Assembly: GCA_025594325.1 (NCBI GenBank)
Contig: JANHCV010000010.1
Span: 1,116,001-1,180,000 of the forward strand
DNA from: Blastocladiella emersonii ATCC 22665
Lineage: Eukaryota; Blastocladiomycota; Blastocladiomycetes; Blastocladiales; Blastocladiaceae
Length of the DNA: 64,000 nt
Direction of reading: 5' to 3'
Below, one piece after another: positions 31,681-44,336 of the stretch (its first letter is position 1; every line of letters starts with the position of its first letter). The notes under the pieces are model-generated. The model searched no databases, was not told the DNA's origin, and was given only the letters and a program-made list of their open reading frames with translations. Both the position numbers and the translations under genes were made by a program.

Positions 31681-31865
31681 CGTGTCCGTTCACGGGCGCA
31701 GGATCGCGTTGCGCCACTCACCTGATCGTCGGTCCTTGGATGGGCGTGGCAGGTCTGGCAGGAGAAGTGGCGTTGCGGCCCCTGTGACTCCTCCGCGGTG
31801 TCGCCACTCGCTCTCCCGCTCTTCCCGTAACCCTTCCTCTGATGACCTGATCACTGCTTGACTAC

Positions 31866-33775
31866 ATGAAGCTGATGCAATCCACCATGAATGTGGCCCT
31901 CAACATACCCGAGCTGATTGAGCGCGCCTTGTGTTTTGCCGTGTGGTCGCTCGACCGCGACGATCTCGACGGCTTCCAGCAGATTGCCAGTGTCACACAT
32001 GCCAACCTTATCCCGCGCGTGCACAAGGCCATCTTGCGCCACTCAAGCTACCACGCCGTCGATCGGGCCATGCGGACGGGCCACGTCGCGCTCCTGGACA
32101 AATGCCGTGCTTTGGGCGTCCCGATTGTGTACCAGCTCAGCACTCTGCGCGCTTCGCCGCTGCGCACGCTCGACTGGTTTCGTGATTCAGGCCTTGTAAT
32201 CCCGACGCTTCGAATGGATGACTTTACCGTCACCGATTATCGCGTGCGCCCTGCGCTTGGGTTCCCCAAATCCGAGTATGATGAACTGCTTCACTCCTGG
32301 AACGTATGTTGAGTCCCGTATCCTCATCCCGGGTTGTCCAATTGGGCAGGTCAACTCACTCATTTCTAACCCGTTGTGAAAAGGATTTTGCTGAGCGTAT
32401 TCAAACCGACTCAGGCATCTTTGCGGCCGTCGACGCGATCGCCAGCGGTGCACAGTCCGAGCTCGTGCTTCGCTATCAGCCCATTACCCTCAAGGGCATC
32501 AACGCTCTCAACGCCGCCGTGGCGACCAAAACTCAACATCTCGTGACCCTCAACCTGAACGGCAGCACCATTGACTGCCAGCGACTCTCTCACTTCCGCT
32601 TCCCCTCGACCCTTACTTCACTCAACCTCAGCCGCACTTGGATTCTCGAAACGGCGGACCGGCGCTGGATTGACTCGTGGCAGTGGCCGCCTCAGCTTCA
32701 GCACCTTGACTTTTCGCTCAACATGTCTGACGCAAACTATGGCACCCGGCTTCTCGAACGTCTTCCTTGCGGACTCAAGTCGCTCAAGATCAACGACAAC
32801 AGGTACGGCGACCACCTCGTTCTGACTATCCTCAAGAGTCTCCCGCCGTCCGTCATCGAGCTCGGCCTTGACGGTAACCGGATCACGGCCGCGGGTCTCA
32901 CGGACATGTGCCCGCACCTTCCCCCCGCGCTCGAGTCGCTCTCCATGGTTGGAAACCAATTCGGCAGCGGGAACCCCACCTGTGCCTTCCGCTGGTCGTT
33001 CCCCGCGACCGTCAAGACTCTCATTCTCAACGGCAACGACCTTAGCGCCTGCGGCGCACGCGCTCTGGCTGACGCGATGCCGCCTAGCCTCGAGGAGCTA
33101 CATCTCAAGCGCAGCACTATTTCGGAACAGGGCGCGAGGCACCTGCTTGCTGTACTTCCAGCGACGCTCCGCAGTCTTGACCTGTCGAGCATTGATCCCA
33201 GCCCTGCGATTCTGCGCTTGCTTTCGCGCAGTCTACCTGCTGGGCTTGAGCGGCTCACCCTCATGCGTGTGGGCTTGGACCCCAATGTCGCCGCGTACAT
33301 GCTCCGCCGGCTGCCGCGAACGCTTCGCCATCTCAATCTCGCCAGTAACCACATTGACATACGCGCGATTCGCGTGCTTGAGCAGTGCATGCCAGCCAAC
33401 CTTGAATCGCTCCACCTGAAGGGCACGGTGCTGGATGACGATGCCGTCGCCCTTCTCGCCCCCGCGTTGCCCACCACTTTGCGCTCACTCAACCTCTCCG
33501 TGAATCCCATCACGGACGACGGCGCGCTTGCACTTGCGCAGCATCTGCCGCCGGCCCTCGAAGAGCTTCTTATGCAACAGACCGCGATCACGACCGAGGT
33601 CGGGGAAGCGGCAATTCGCTCGTCTGCGCCCGCATCGCTCACCAACTTGCAGCTTTTGTTCGCACTCGTGCCCTACAACGGTTTCGAGTCTGAGCCTGGG
33701 TCAGAGTCCGAATTTGACGACTCTGACGAGGAGGATGGCGACGGGTTGGAGTCGGATGGGTCCGACTGGGACTGA
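31866..33775 (+). CDS. LRR protein with F-box-like/ankyrin-like N-terminus, 609 aa
   Basis: Two exons, 31866-32303 and 32384-33775, with an 80-nt intron (donor GTATGT, branch-like TCTAAC, acceptor AAAAG). The N-terminus (IPELIERALCFAVWSLDRDD) is F-box-like. Ankyrin-like segments follow (VDRAMRTGHVALLDKCRALG, LDWFRDSGLVIP). Exon 2 carries about a dozen LRRs, including LPPSVIELGLDGNRITAAG, LPRTLRHLNLASNHIDIRAI and LPTTLRSLNLSVNPITDDGA. The protein ends in an acidic tail (SEFDDSDEEDGDGLESDGSD). The intron sits at the same place in the protein as in the 34.7-kb copy, between the ankyrin-like and LRR parts, showing common descent. Alternative in-frame starts exist at codons 4 and 8. Confidence 0.84.
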
Positions 33776-34675
33776 TTCGATTGCTTGTTTGCATGAGTTG
33801 ATGCGATTCGAATTTACTGCACCTTCTTGAACAATCCGTGGTGGCGGCGCGTGTGCCAAACGCCGAGTCGTGCGCCAAAAGTCTAGCAATGTCAAGACGG
33901 TAAATCAAAACAAAACGTTGATGACCTTGCTTGTCTGACGCGCCGCGCGAAGGACGCGACTTGATGCGCTTTTGGCGGATTGATGGCCGCGATCACAACC
34001 ACCGCGCCATGAGAGTTGAGTACCTGCAGCCCCGAGAAATGATGCTGCGACAGGGCACGAACCAATGAAGAGCTTGGTGGTGGCTCCCGCGGAACGATGA
34101 GAACCTCAGCGCGCAAAGGTAGCATGCGGCCAGAGAACGCTGCAATAAATCACGCCATGTGTGCCGTCAAGCACCGACGCGTGCGACCAGCGATGTGGAT
34201 TCATATGGAGGCTTCATGGCGTGGGACTGAGCTTGATAGACTGGATCAAACAGCGCTTACAAGTCAAGCGATTGGAGAAGGCGCGACGCGATCTCACATG
34301 TGGCTTCGCGTGCCGTTATTGCCCTGCCGTAGGGTTTTTGCTTGCCGCGTCGTCCGCGTTTGCGGGAGACGTACCGTGGCCGTAACAGCAGAAGCGGCCG
34401 CAACCGCCGCTGGAAGCACCCCACCGTTACAGTTGTTTCTGATCGTAGTGAAGTTGGTTGCGTTACTGGCGTTACTGGCGCTAGCTTGACCGGAAGGGAC
34501 GCGAGCAGGGGCGTGAGCAGGGGCACGAGCGAGAAGGGACGCGACGCGATATCACGTGTGGCTGGATGACCCAATTTGTGCCCGGCTGAGTTGACCGCCG
34601 GCTTCCTCGGGTCAGCTCTCCCCAATGTATTAATACTGTGCAGCTCATGAAATCCTGATGGAAACTTGATGCAAC
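33776..34675. other. Intergenic stretch within the LRR array, 900 bp
   Basis: No gene is supportable. An imperfect direct repeat is present: 34275-34305 and 34531-34563 share GAGAAGG followed by CGACGCGAT, TCAC and TGTGGCT with a few mismatches. The last 100 bp should contain the promoter of the next LRR gene. Confidence 0.5.
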
Positions 34676-36442
34676 ATGTTCTCTGCGCTTTATGCTCCTC
34701 GAATCCTTAACCGGATCCTCGTCCACGCGGTCAACTTGCACCCCGACCCGAACGACGTTGCTGGCCTCATGCAATACGCCCGCGTCGCCCGACACGAGCT
34801 TATCCCAGGCGTTCAGCCTGCTCTCTTGGCTCGTTGCCCCCTGTTCTCACTTCACGAAGCCACTGCGAACGGCAAAGTTCGCGTGCTGGACAAGTGGGCC
34901 GAGCTTGGCCTGCCGCTTCACTGCTCGACGGATGCCTTGAACGAGGCCATTGACGGTGGTCACTTGTTGTCTCTCGAGTGGTGGCGTGACTCCGGGGCCC
35001 TCGCCCTGCACGAAGTCGGGACCTGGGCCGATGATTACGAGATTGAGGCCGATGCCCGCCTCGCGCTCGGTCTTGGCGAGAGTATTTACGACGGCGACGA
35101 CTTGATTGTACGTGTTTCGTCATCTCAGTATTACGAAGCTCGGCGAACTTAACCGACTTGCGAATGCGCGCGAACACAGGGCCACTCGACCCCGCCCGTT
35201 GTGGATGTAGGCATCGAGTCAGTGCGAGCTGATGTTGCCGAAGGACACTTGACCGAGCTCGAGCTGACCAACGAAGCCATCTCGCCCGCTGGTATCGCAA
35301 CGCTCAACGCCGCCATGGCCTCGTCCTCCCAAAATTTGCGCTCAGTGTCCTTCACTGGCTGTACGCTCGATCTGCCCCGCCTCCTTGCACTGCGACTGCC
35401 CGAGTCGGTCGTGTCCGCCACTTTCGATGGACACTGGCTCGGGAGCAACAGTTTGGCTCGCGAACTTGTGCCCATGCCGTGGCCCTCGCGACTCGAGTCG
35501 CTCACGCTGAGCTCGAGCGACTTCTCGGAGGCTCTGGAACTTGTGCTCGCCCGCCTTCCGCCCAGTCTCACCTCGCTGTCGCTCACGGGCTGCGGAATTG
35601 ACGACGACGCTGCCGAATCACTCGCGCTCCTTTTCCCCCCTTGCCTCACGTCGCTCGACCTCCGCTACAATGATTTTTCGGGGATCGGGCTTGCGGTTCT
35701 CGGTCCCATGCTTCCTGCCTCGCTCCTCACGCTGAACCTGAGCAATACCGGGCTCAACGAATCAGACAAGCCGCTTTGTTGGAGCTTCCCGGTGTCACTG
35801 ACCGAAATCAGTGCCGAGTACAACACGTTTGGCGCCGAGGAAGCTCGTGCACTCGCGGATTCATTCCCACCAAACCTCAAAGTGCTCGGCCTCGGCCACA
35901 GCCATATCGACCTTGCCCAGCTGCCGCGCCTTCTTGCGTCGCTGCCTCCATCCATCACCGAGCTGGAGCTCTGCCGCGTCGAGCTTGACGACATAGTCGC
36001 CCATGCGCTCATCGATGCGCTTCCCGCTCAGCTGAGCACGCTCGATCTCTACTTGAGCAACTTGTCTGCCTCGAGTAGCACGGAACTCATACCGCGGCTG
36101 CCCCACACGCTGCGCCAGCTCAACCTTTCCGGAGCCGAGCTTGGTCTAGCCGGATCGGCGCTACTTGCGAAGCACATGCCTCCGCAGCTCGAGGCTCTCC
36201 ACCTTCGCATGGCGCACCTCGATGATGCTGCTCTCACCAAGCTTGTGCCTGCTCTCCCTGCGACGCTCCTCACCCTGCAGCTCGACATGAACGGCATCAC
36301 CGATATTGGCGCAAAGCTGCTTGCTGCGCACATCCCGCCTCGCCTCGAGTTCCTGACACTTTTTGACAACAAGCTCAGCGAAAGTGGCAAGGCCGCGTTC
36401 GAAGCCGCTGCTCCGCCGAGTCTGACAACGTATCGACTCTGA
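34676..36442 (+). CDS. LRR protein with F-box-like/ankyrin-like N-terminus, 564 aa
   Basis: Two exons, 34676-35107 and 35180-36442, with a 72-nt intron at the position homologous to that of the 31.9-kb copy. The F-box-like start is APRILNRILVHAVNLHPDPN with YARVARHELIPG. Ankyrin-like units follow (HEATANGKVRVLDKWAELGL, LNEAIDGGHLLSLEWWRDSG). The LRR domain contains LPPSLTSLSLTGCGIDDDAA, FPPCLTSLDLRYNDFSG, LPASLLTLNLSNTGLNES, LPATLLTLQLDMNGITDIGA and ends IPPRLEFLTLFDNKLSESGK. The consistent IP/LP/FPP-x-L spacing gives a regular solenoid. Function unknown; a substrate-receptor or scaffold role is inferred from architecture only. Confidence 0.84.
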
Positions 36443-36771
36443 GGCACTTGACGAAATGGTTGCGAGTTCGTGATTTGTGCGTTTCTTTGTATGAATACAG
36501 ACCGTTTTGATTACGCGGAGGTGATTTGACAGATTTCGCGCGCCCCGCCGAGTTTCGTGAGTTGAAGAGCATGTACGTGTAGCAGCCGTGAGCACTCGAG
36601 CATTTGAGCACTCGATAAGGCGGAGTCCATGTAACGTTGGTGCTGCGAGACGCGCCGAACAATCATGTGAGAACAGGTGATCAACCGAAAGCTGTTTCTC
36701 TCGAGCGACCCCTTTCGCTCGGCGCTTCCCGTCTCTCGGTCGCGCCCGCGTCACCACTCTTAGAGCGAACC
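36443..36771. promoter_or_regulatory. Spacer between LRR gene and ankyrin-type gene, 329 bp
   Basis: The spacer holds the terminator of one gene and the promoter of the next, both on the plus strand. It contains a short direct repeat GAGCACTCGA / TGAGCACTCGATAA (about 36591-36618). No other element recognised. Confidence 0.4.
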
Positions 36772-38181
36772 ATGAAGCAGATACCATGCAGCGACTCCCC
36801 GCAAATGCGGCAACAAGTTTTCTTGCCCTATGACGTCGTCGAAGAAATTCTCGTCCAGGTCGTCAAGCTCGACCCGCGCGGCGCCGACCCGCTCCCGCTC
36901 CTGCGAGTTCTTCCTGGTCTCAGTCAGCTCCGCCACGCTATTTTCCGTTTCTCTTTGCATCCTCGAGTTACACGTGCTCTCGACCCGTCGCACAAAGCGC
37001 TTCGCGATACTTTGATCGAGCACCGCCGCCCTTGCTCGGATCCCGCTCAGCTTGGATTCTACGTTTGCCTGATCAGCTCCGCCGGGCGCCTCGACTTGCT
37101 GGACAAGTGTGTTGGATTTGACTGGAGCAAGTTTCCCGCGCCGTACCCGGCCGACATTGCGTCCGCGTGCGGGCAGGCGGACGTTCTCAAGTGGCTCAAG
37201 GCGCACGGTCGCGTCGGCCGGTACACGGAAGACACCGTGGAGGAGGCCTGCTCGCGCGGGCACATCCAGGTGCTCGAGTGGTGGTCGGACGAGTCAGACC
37301 TCGAAATCAAGTTTACTTGGCGATGCATGGAGGGCGCCGTCAAGAACAACCACCTTGACGTCGTCGAATGGTTCGTCGATAAAGTTCACGAGCCATGGAA
37401 CGAGGTCTTGAACCTTCTCCCCACGTTCGCCATCGAGGCGGAAAACATGGAAATTCTCGACCGCCTCGATGACTACCTGCCCAGGAATTGGGCGGCCTTT
37501 GCACTTATCGGAATGGTGAATTGGGGTCGGACTCTGAAGGACGTCGTCGACAACAAGCGCATCCAGGTGCTCGATTGGATCTACTCGACCCGGAACTTTT
37601 ACGACGTCTGCCGATCGTTCATACATCATCTCGAGTCAGCCATTACGAAAGATGTGTACATGGACTGCTCGCCGTGCTGCCCCGGCTGCAAGGAAAGAAA
37701 CGATATTATTGGCCACGACAACGATGCTTTGGTCAAGATCATGCGCGCGTTCTGGTCCAACGTCCTCGATTACGCGGCCGCTTCCAGCAACAAGGAGGTT
37801 CTAGCCTGGTTCTGCCAAAATGTATCAAACAACGACATGGAATTCTCCGTTGATATTCCCAAGGTCAACTTCACGTTCTGGGAACGGGCGATCCAGCGCA
37901 CGAGTGCTTCCAACAACGTTCTCGCCCTCGCCCTGTTCCGCGAGTTGCTGCCCGAGGGCGACTTTGTTCGCCCAGCAGCTTGGGACTGCGTGGCACCCGG
38001 CGACGATCCGGCCAAGGTCAACGCGCGTCTGAACTGGTGGGCTCGCACGGGTCTGCCCGTTAGCGAGAAACAAGTCTGCGACGATTCGAGTGACTCTGGC
38101 AGCGATGACAGTGACAATTCGGATGCCGGTGACAGCAGCGACAGCGACGGCTCGGGGCTCGGCTACTGCCGCGCCAACTAG
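36772..38181 (+). CDS. Ankyrin-type sibling of the LRR family, 469 aa
   Basis: Single exon from the first ATG (36772); in-frame codons further upstream lack an ATG. The start, FLPYDVVEEILVQVVKLDPR with LLRVLPGLSQLRHAI, is the same F-box-like module as in the LRR genes just upstream. Degenerate ankyrin repeats follow instead of LRRs: SSAGRLDLLDKCVGFDWSKF, IASACGQADVLKWLKAHGRV, VEEACSRGHIQVLEWWSDES, MEGAVKNNHLDVVEWFVDKV and AAASSNKEVLAWFCQNVS. A Cys pair cluster (CSPCCPGCKE) sits near residue 300. The tail is Asp/Ser-rich (DSSDSGSDDSDNSDAGDSSD). Its position at the end of the array and its shared N-terminus mark it as a family member with a different recognition domain. It is convergent with the kinase gene. 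Confidence 0.85.
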   Translation: MKQIPCSDSPQMRQQVFLPYDVVEEILVQVVKLDPRGADPLPLLRVLPGLSQLRHAIFRFSLHPRVTRALDPSHKALRDTLIEHRRPCSDPAQLGFYVCLISSAGRLDLLDKCVGFDWSKFPAPYPADIASACGQADVLKWLKAHGRVGRYTEDTVEEACSRGHIQVLEWWSDESDLEIKFTWRCMEGAVKNNHLDVVEWFVDKVHEPWNEVLNLLPTFAIEAENMEILDRLDDYLPRNWAAFALIGMVNWGRTLKDVVDNKRIQVLDWIYSTRNFYDVCRSFIHHLESAITKDVYMDCSPCCPGCKERNDIIGHDNDALVKIMRAFWSNVLDYAAASSNKEVLAWFCQNVSNNDMEFSVDIPKVNFTFWERAIQRTSASNNVLALALFRELLPEGDFVRPAAWDCVAPGDDPAKVNARLNWWARTGLPVSEKQVCDDSSDSGSDDSDNSDAGDSSDSDGSGLGYCRAN

Positions 38182-38362
38182 TACACTCCCTGACATCAAC
38201 TGGATTTGGTAACTGTATCTCGTACATTCCCAGTGTTTCCTCGAAACCGACTTTGGTCATCTCCCCATGACAGCAGAGGACTTAAGCGCACGCCATCTGA
38301 TTCAAGAAAAATAGTTGCATGTATCCTCCACCCTCTCTCCCTCCTCCCTTGCGCGCCGCCCA

Positions 38363-41594
<3,232 letters not shown>

Positions 41595-41960
41595 GGTGGC
41601 GACGGCGACGGTGACGGTGGTAGCAGAACCCCACGAGGTGATCGGAGAGATAGCCACGCAACCCCTGATCGGGCGGAGCGGGCGGTCGGTGACGGTGACG
41701 GGTCGCTCGTTGGCCGGCCAGCGGCAGCGGCGGGAGATTTCGTCGTCGACGTCGTCAAGTGATTCGTCGTCGCCGGGCCCCCTTGCGGGCGCTTTTACAT
41801 TACGGCTTCTCCAGATGCGGAGGGGAGGGAGAAGACGATGGCGAAGCGCGAGCGGGACGCGTTCCACCCGAAACGCGTCTCGCACGTCTCACGTGGGCGG
41901 GAAAATGTCTCGCACCGACATCACTTTTGTTTGGCGAAACACGGTCGCTGTATTCAATAC
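41595..41960. promoter_or_regulatory. Spacer between DUF707 gene and GCK kinase, 366 bp
   Basis: Terminator side of the DUF707 gene and promoter of the kinase, both on the minus strand. No recognisable element. Confidence 0.4.
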
Positions 41961-43400
41961 TCACCAACTGCCCTTATTCTTCCCACCGAGCTTCTTGCGC
42001 TCCTCGATCTCGCGCTGCTTGATCGCGCGGACCTTGGCGAGCTCGTCCTCGCGGCCGAGCCAGTACCCCGTGCTTTCGGGCGGCGGATCCGCCGAGTCGC
42101 CCCACCACGGCACGTTCTTCACGCCCTTCCAGTACTGGGCCTCGGGGCACGTCTGGGCGGCGGGCCCGGGGCCCTTGTCGGCGAGGGTGATGTTGCGGAT
42201 CGAGTAGAAGGCGTCGCCGAACCGGTGGTCCTCGAAGTAGGCGCAGATGGCGTTGACCTCGGGCGTCGGGTGCCAGGCGCGGCCGCGGACGACGTGCGCG
42301 GGCGAGTTGCCGTGGTCGCTCGCCTGGCGCGGGTCGTCGAGGTCCTCGGCCGAGACGTGGAGCTTGGGCAGGTCGATCTCCTTGGGGGAGACGAGCGCGT
42401 TGGTCTGCTCGAGCACCTCGCACGGCTGCATGACCATTTTGCGGTAGTAGTCGAGCTCGCGCAGGTTGGCGCCGACATTCTGGCCGAGCAGGCGCTTGTC
42501 GAGGTGGTGCACGGGCATGGCGTCGACGACGGCGAACCGGCACATGCCGTGCGCCGCGCACACGGGGTACCACGCGTTGTCCGTCCCCCAAAAGCTGACG
42601 CCGTCGAACGGCAGCAGCCGCCACGCGCACGGCCACGCGGCCCGGCTGAAGATCGGGAACATGACCTCGACGAAATTCGTCATCCGGCCGACGTGTTTCC
42701 CGGAGCGGACGGCCGTGGTGTTGTGCAGGCGCACCGTGTTGCGCTGGCCGTTGTCGCGGAGCCCCGAGAGCAGCGCCGGCTGGGCGACGTGCAGGTGGTA
42801 GTCCTTGAGCAGGCGCGTGAAGTCGGTCGGGCTCCACCCGTCGGGCAGGCCGACGTCGTCGTCCCACAGGTACAGGTAGTCGTAGTTGTCGACGACCTGC
42901 GGCGGCAGGAACCGCTTGGCGTACCAGTATTTCGTCTGGCGGTTGGCCTTGACGGCGGTCCACCGCTTGTACGCGGGCACGTCCGACCAGTCGGCGTCGT
43001 CGTAGTGGAACAGCATCACGTCGAACCCGTGCGCGTCGAACAGCTCGAGCACGGGGCGGATGTGCGGCTTCGACTTGGCGCCCACGGGGACCGCCAGCAA
43101 CCCGATCTTGCGGGCGAGCGGCGGGTCGCGCGGCGCGATCCCGTTCGTAATGTGCGCCAGGTTGCCCGGCTCGCGCTCCGCGAACGCAAACGTCGTCGTG
43201 TGCGGCGGGATCAGCCGGTGGTACACGGTCGGCAGCGTCGTCGGGATCCCCAGCAGGAACCAGTACAGGAACGCCGTCAGCAGCATCGCGCCCACGGCGG
43301 CTTGCGGCCGCGACACGGTCCGCGCCGACGCGAGTAGCGGCGCCAGCAGCGGCTTGAGCAGCGGCGACGGCGGCGCCGAGGTCCGCGGGAGGAGCGCCAT
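41961..43400 (-). CDS. DUF707-family glycosyltransferase-like type II membrane protein, 479 aa
   Basis: Single exon. A single N-terminal membrane segment (about residues 38-57, VGAMLLTAFLYWFLLGIP) follows a short basic tail, the layout of Golgi type II proteins. The luminal part matches DUF707, a family best known from plants: IGLLAVPVGAKSKPHI, VMLFHYDDADWSDVPAYKRW, KYWYAKRFLPPQVVDNYDYL, LWDDDVGLPDGWSPTDFTRL, MTNFVEVMFPIFSRAAWPCA, GVSFWGTDNAWYPVCAAHGM and AVVDAMPVHHLDKRLLGQN. The DDD within LWDDDVG could act as a DxD-like metal site. The C-terminus is Lys-rich. Activity is inferred as glycan synthesis; no substrate is known to me. It is divergent from the PRL phosphatase gene, 258 bp apart. 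Confidence 0.88.
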   Translation of the reverse strand: MALLPRTSAPPSPLLKPLLAPLLASARTVSRPQAAVGAMLLTAFLYWFLLGIPTTLPTVYHRLIPPHTTTFAFAEREPGNLAHITNGIAPRDPPLARKIGLLAVPVGAKSKPHIRPVLELFDAHGFDVMLFHYDDADWSDVPAYKRWTAVKANRQTKYWYAKRFLPPQVVDNYDYLYLWDDDVGLPDGWSPTDFTRLLKDYHLHVAQPALLSGLRDNGQRNTVRLHNTTAVRSGKHVGRMTNFVEVMFPIFSRAAWPCAWRLLPFDGVSFWGTDNAWYPVCAAHGMCRFAVVDAMPVHHLDKRLLGQNVGANLRELDYYRKMVMQPCEVLEQTNALVSPKEIDLPKLHVSAEDLDDPRQASDHGNSPAHVVRGRAWHPTPEVNAICAYFEDHRFGDAFYSIRNITLADKGPGPAAQTCPEAQYWKGVKNVPWWGDSADPPPESTGYWLGREDELAKVRAIKQREIEERKKLGGKNKGSW

Positions 43401-43658
43401 GGTAGAGGTGCGCGCGCGTGCGTTTGGTTGATGCGTAGCAGGGTACTGGGTTTGCGTGGTGGAGAGGGGGAGGAGAGAGTGGAAGCGGCGCGGCGATGAC
43501 GGCGAGGCGGCCCCCTGGGCGGCCCCGCCACCCCGCCGACCAAAAGCGAGGCGCACGTGACGGGCGTCGTCGAGACGGCTTCCGCCGCTTCGGCCTCGCC
43601 GGTCCCTTTTCTTCTCCTCCCCCTCCCCTAGACCCTCAAAAGTGTGCACCGGCACTCC

Positions 43659-44336
43659 ATGCAACTCTCGAACCCCGGCAAGATGCGACAAGCCTCGCCC
43701 ACGCGCAAGTACAACGTGTCTGCGCCGCTCCAGCCGACGTCGGCGTCCCCGCTGCGCTTCGTGATCACGGACTGCCCCGAGTCGGCGACGCTGGGCGACT
43801 ACATTGACGCGCTGCAGCAGCGCGCGCCGAGCGTCGCGCACGTGGTGCGGATCAGCGACGCGAGCTACGACTACGACCCCGCGCCCCTCGCGGCCGCCGG
43901 CATCGCGGTGCACGACGACATCAAGTTCGCGGACGGCACGGTGCCGAGCGCGGCGCAGGTCAAGCAGTGGCTCGAGTTTCTGGGCGGGGTCATGGACGCC
44001 GCGGAAGCGCAGGGCAAGACCGAGTGCCCGACGGTGGCCGTGCACTGCGTCAGCGGGATCGGGCGCGCGCCGCTGCTCGTCGCGATCGCGTTCGTCGAGA
44101 GCGGAATCGACTCGCTCGACGCGGTCGAGGCGGTCCGTAAGCAAAGGCGCGGCGCCTTCAACACGACCCAGGTGCGCTGGCTCGCCGACTACAAGGCCAA
44201 GAACCGGCTCGCGCCCAGCAAGCGGAAAAAGGCCGGCAGCGGAGGTGGGGGTGGTGGGTTCCTGGGCGGGCTGTTTGCGTCGCTCAAGAAGAAGACGAGC
44301 TCGGCCGACGTGAAGAAGCAGACGACGAAACCGTAG
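43659..44336 (+). CDS. PRL/PTP4A-type protein phosphatase, 225 aa
   Basis: Single exon. The core matches phosphatases of regenerating liver: LRFVITDCPESATLGDYIDA, VHDDIKFADGTVPSAAQVKQ with the general-acid Asp D92, and the P-loop VHCVSGIGRAPLLVAIA with nucleophile C130 and the PRL-specific Ala after Arg. It continues AVRKQRRGAFNTTQVRWLAD. PRLs dephosphorylate phosphotyrosine or phosphoinositides and also bind CNNM magnesium transporters. Animal PRLs end in a prenylated CAAX box; this protein instead has a basic Gly/Lys-rich tail (KRKKAGSGGGGGGFLGGLFA, then SLKKKTSSADVKKQTTKP) with no CAAX. Membrane binding, if any, would be electrostatic or use another anchor. The first ATG is used. Confidence 0.93.
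   Translation: MQLSNPGKMRQASPTRKYNVSAPLQPTSASPLRFVITDCPESATLGDYIDALQQRAPSVAHVVRISDASYDYDPAPLAAAGIAVHDDIKFADGTVPSAAQVKQWLEFLGGVMDAAEAQGKTECPTVAVHCVSGIGRAPLLVAIAFVESGIDSLDAVEAVRKQRRGAFNTTQVRWLADYKAKNRLAPSKRKKAGSGGGGGGFLGGLFASLKKKTSSADVKKQTTKP

Noticed and set aside
36637-36771. N-terminal extension of the ankyrin-type gene
   Set aside because: The upstream in-frame codons begin at a TTG, not an ATG; the first ATG at 36772 gives the family-like N-terminus.
41838-43337. 499-codon plus-strand frame
   Set aside because: Antisense to the DUF707 gene, which has clear family motifs in the minus strand.
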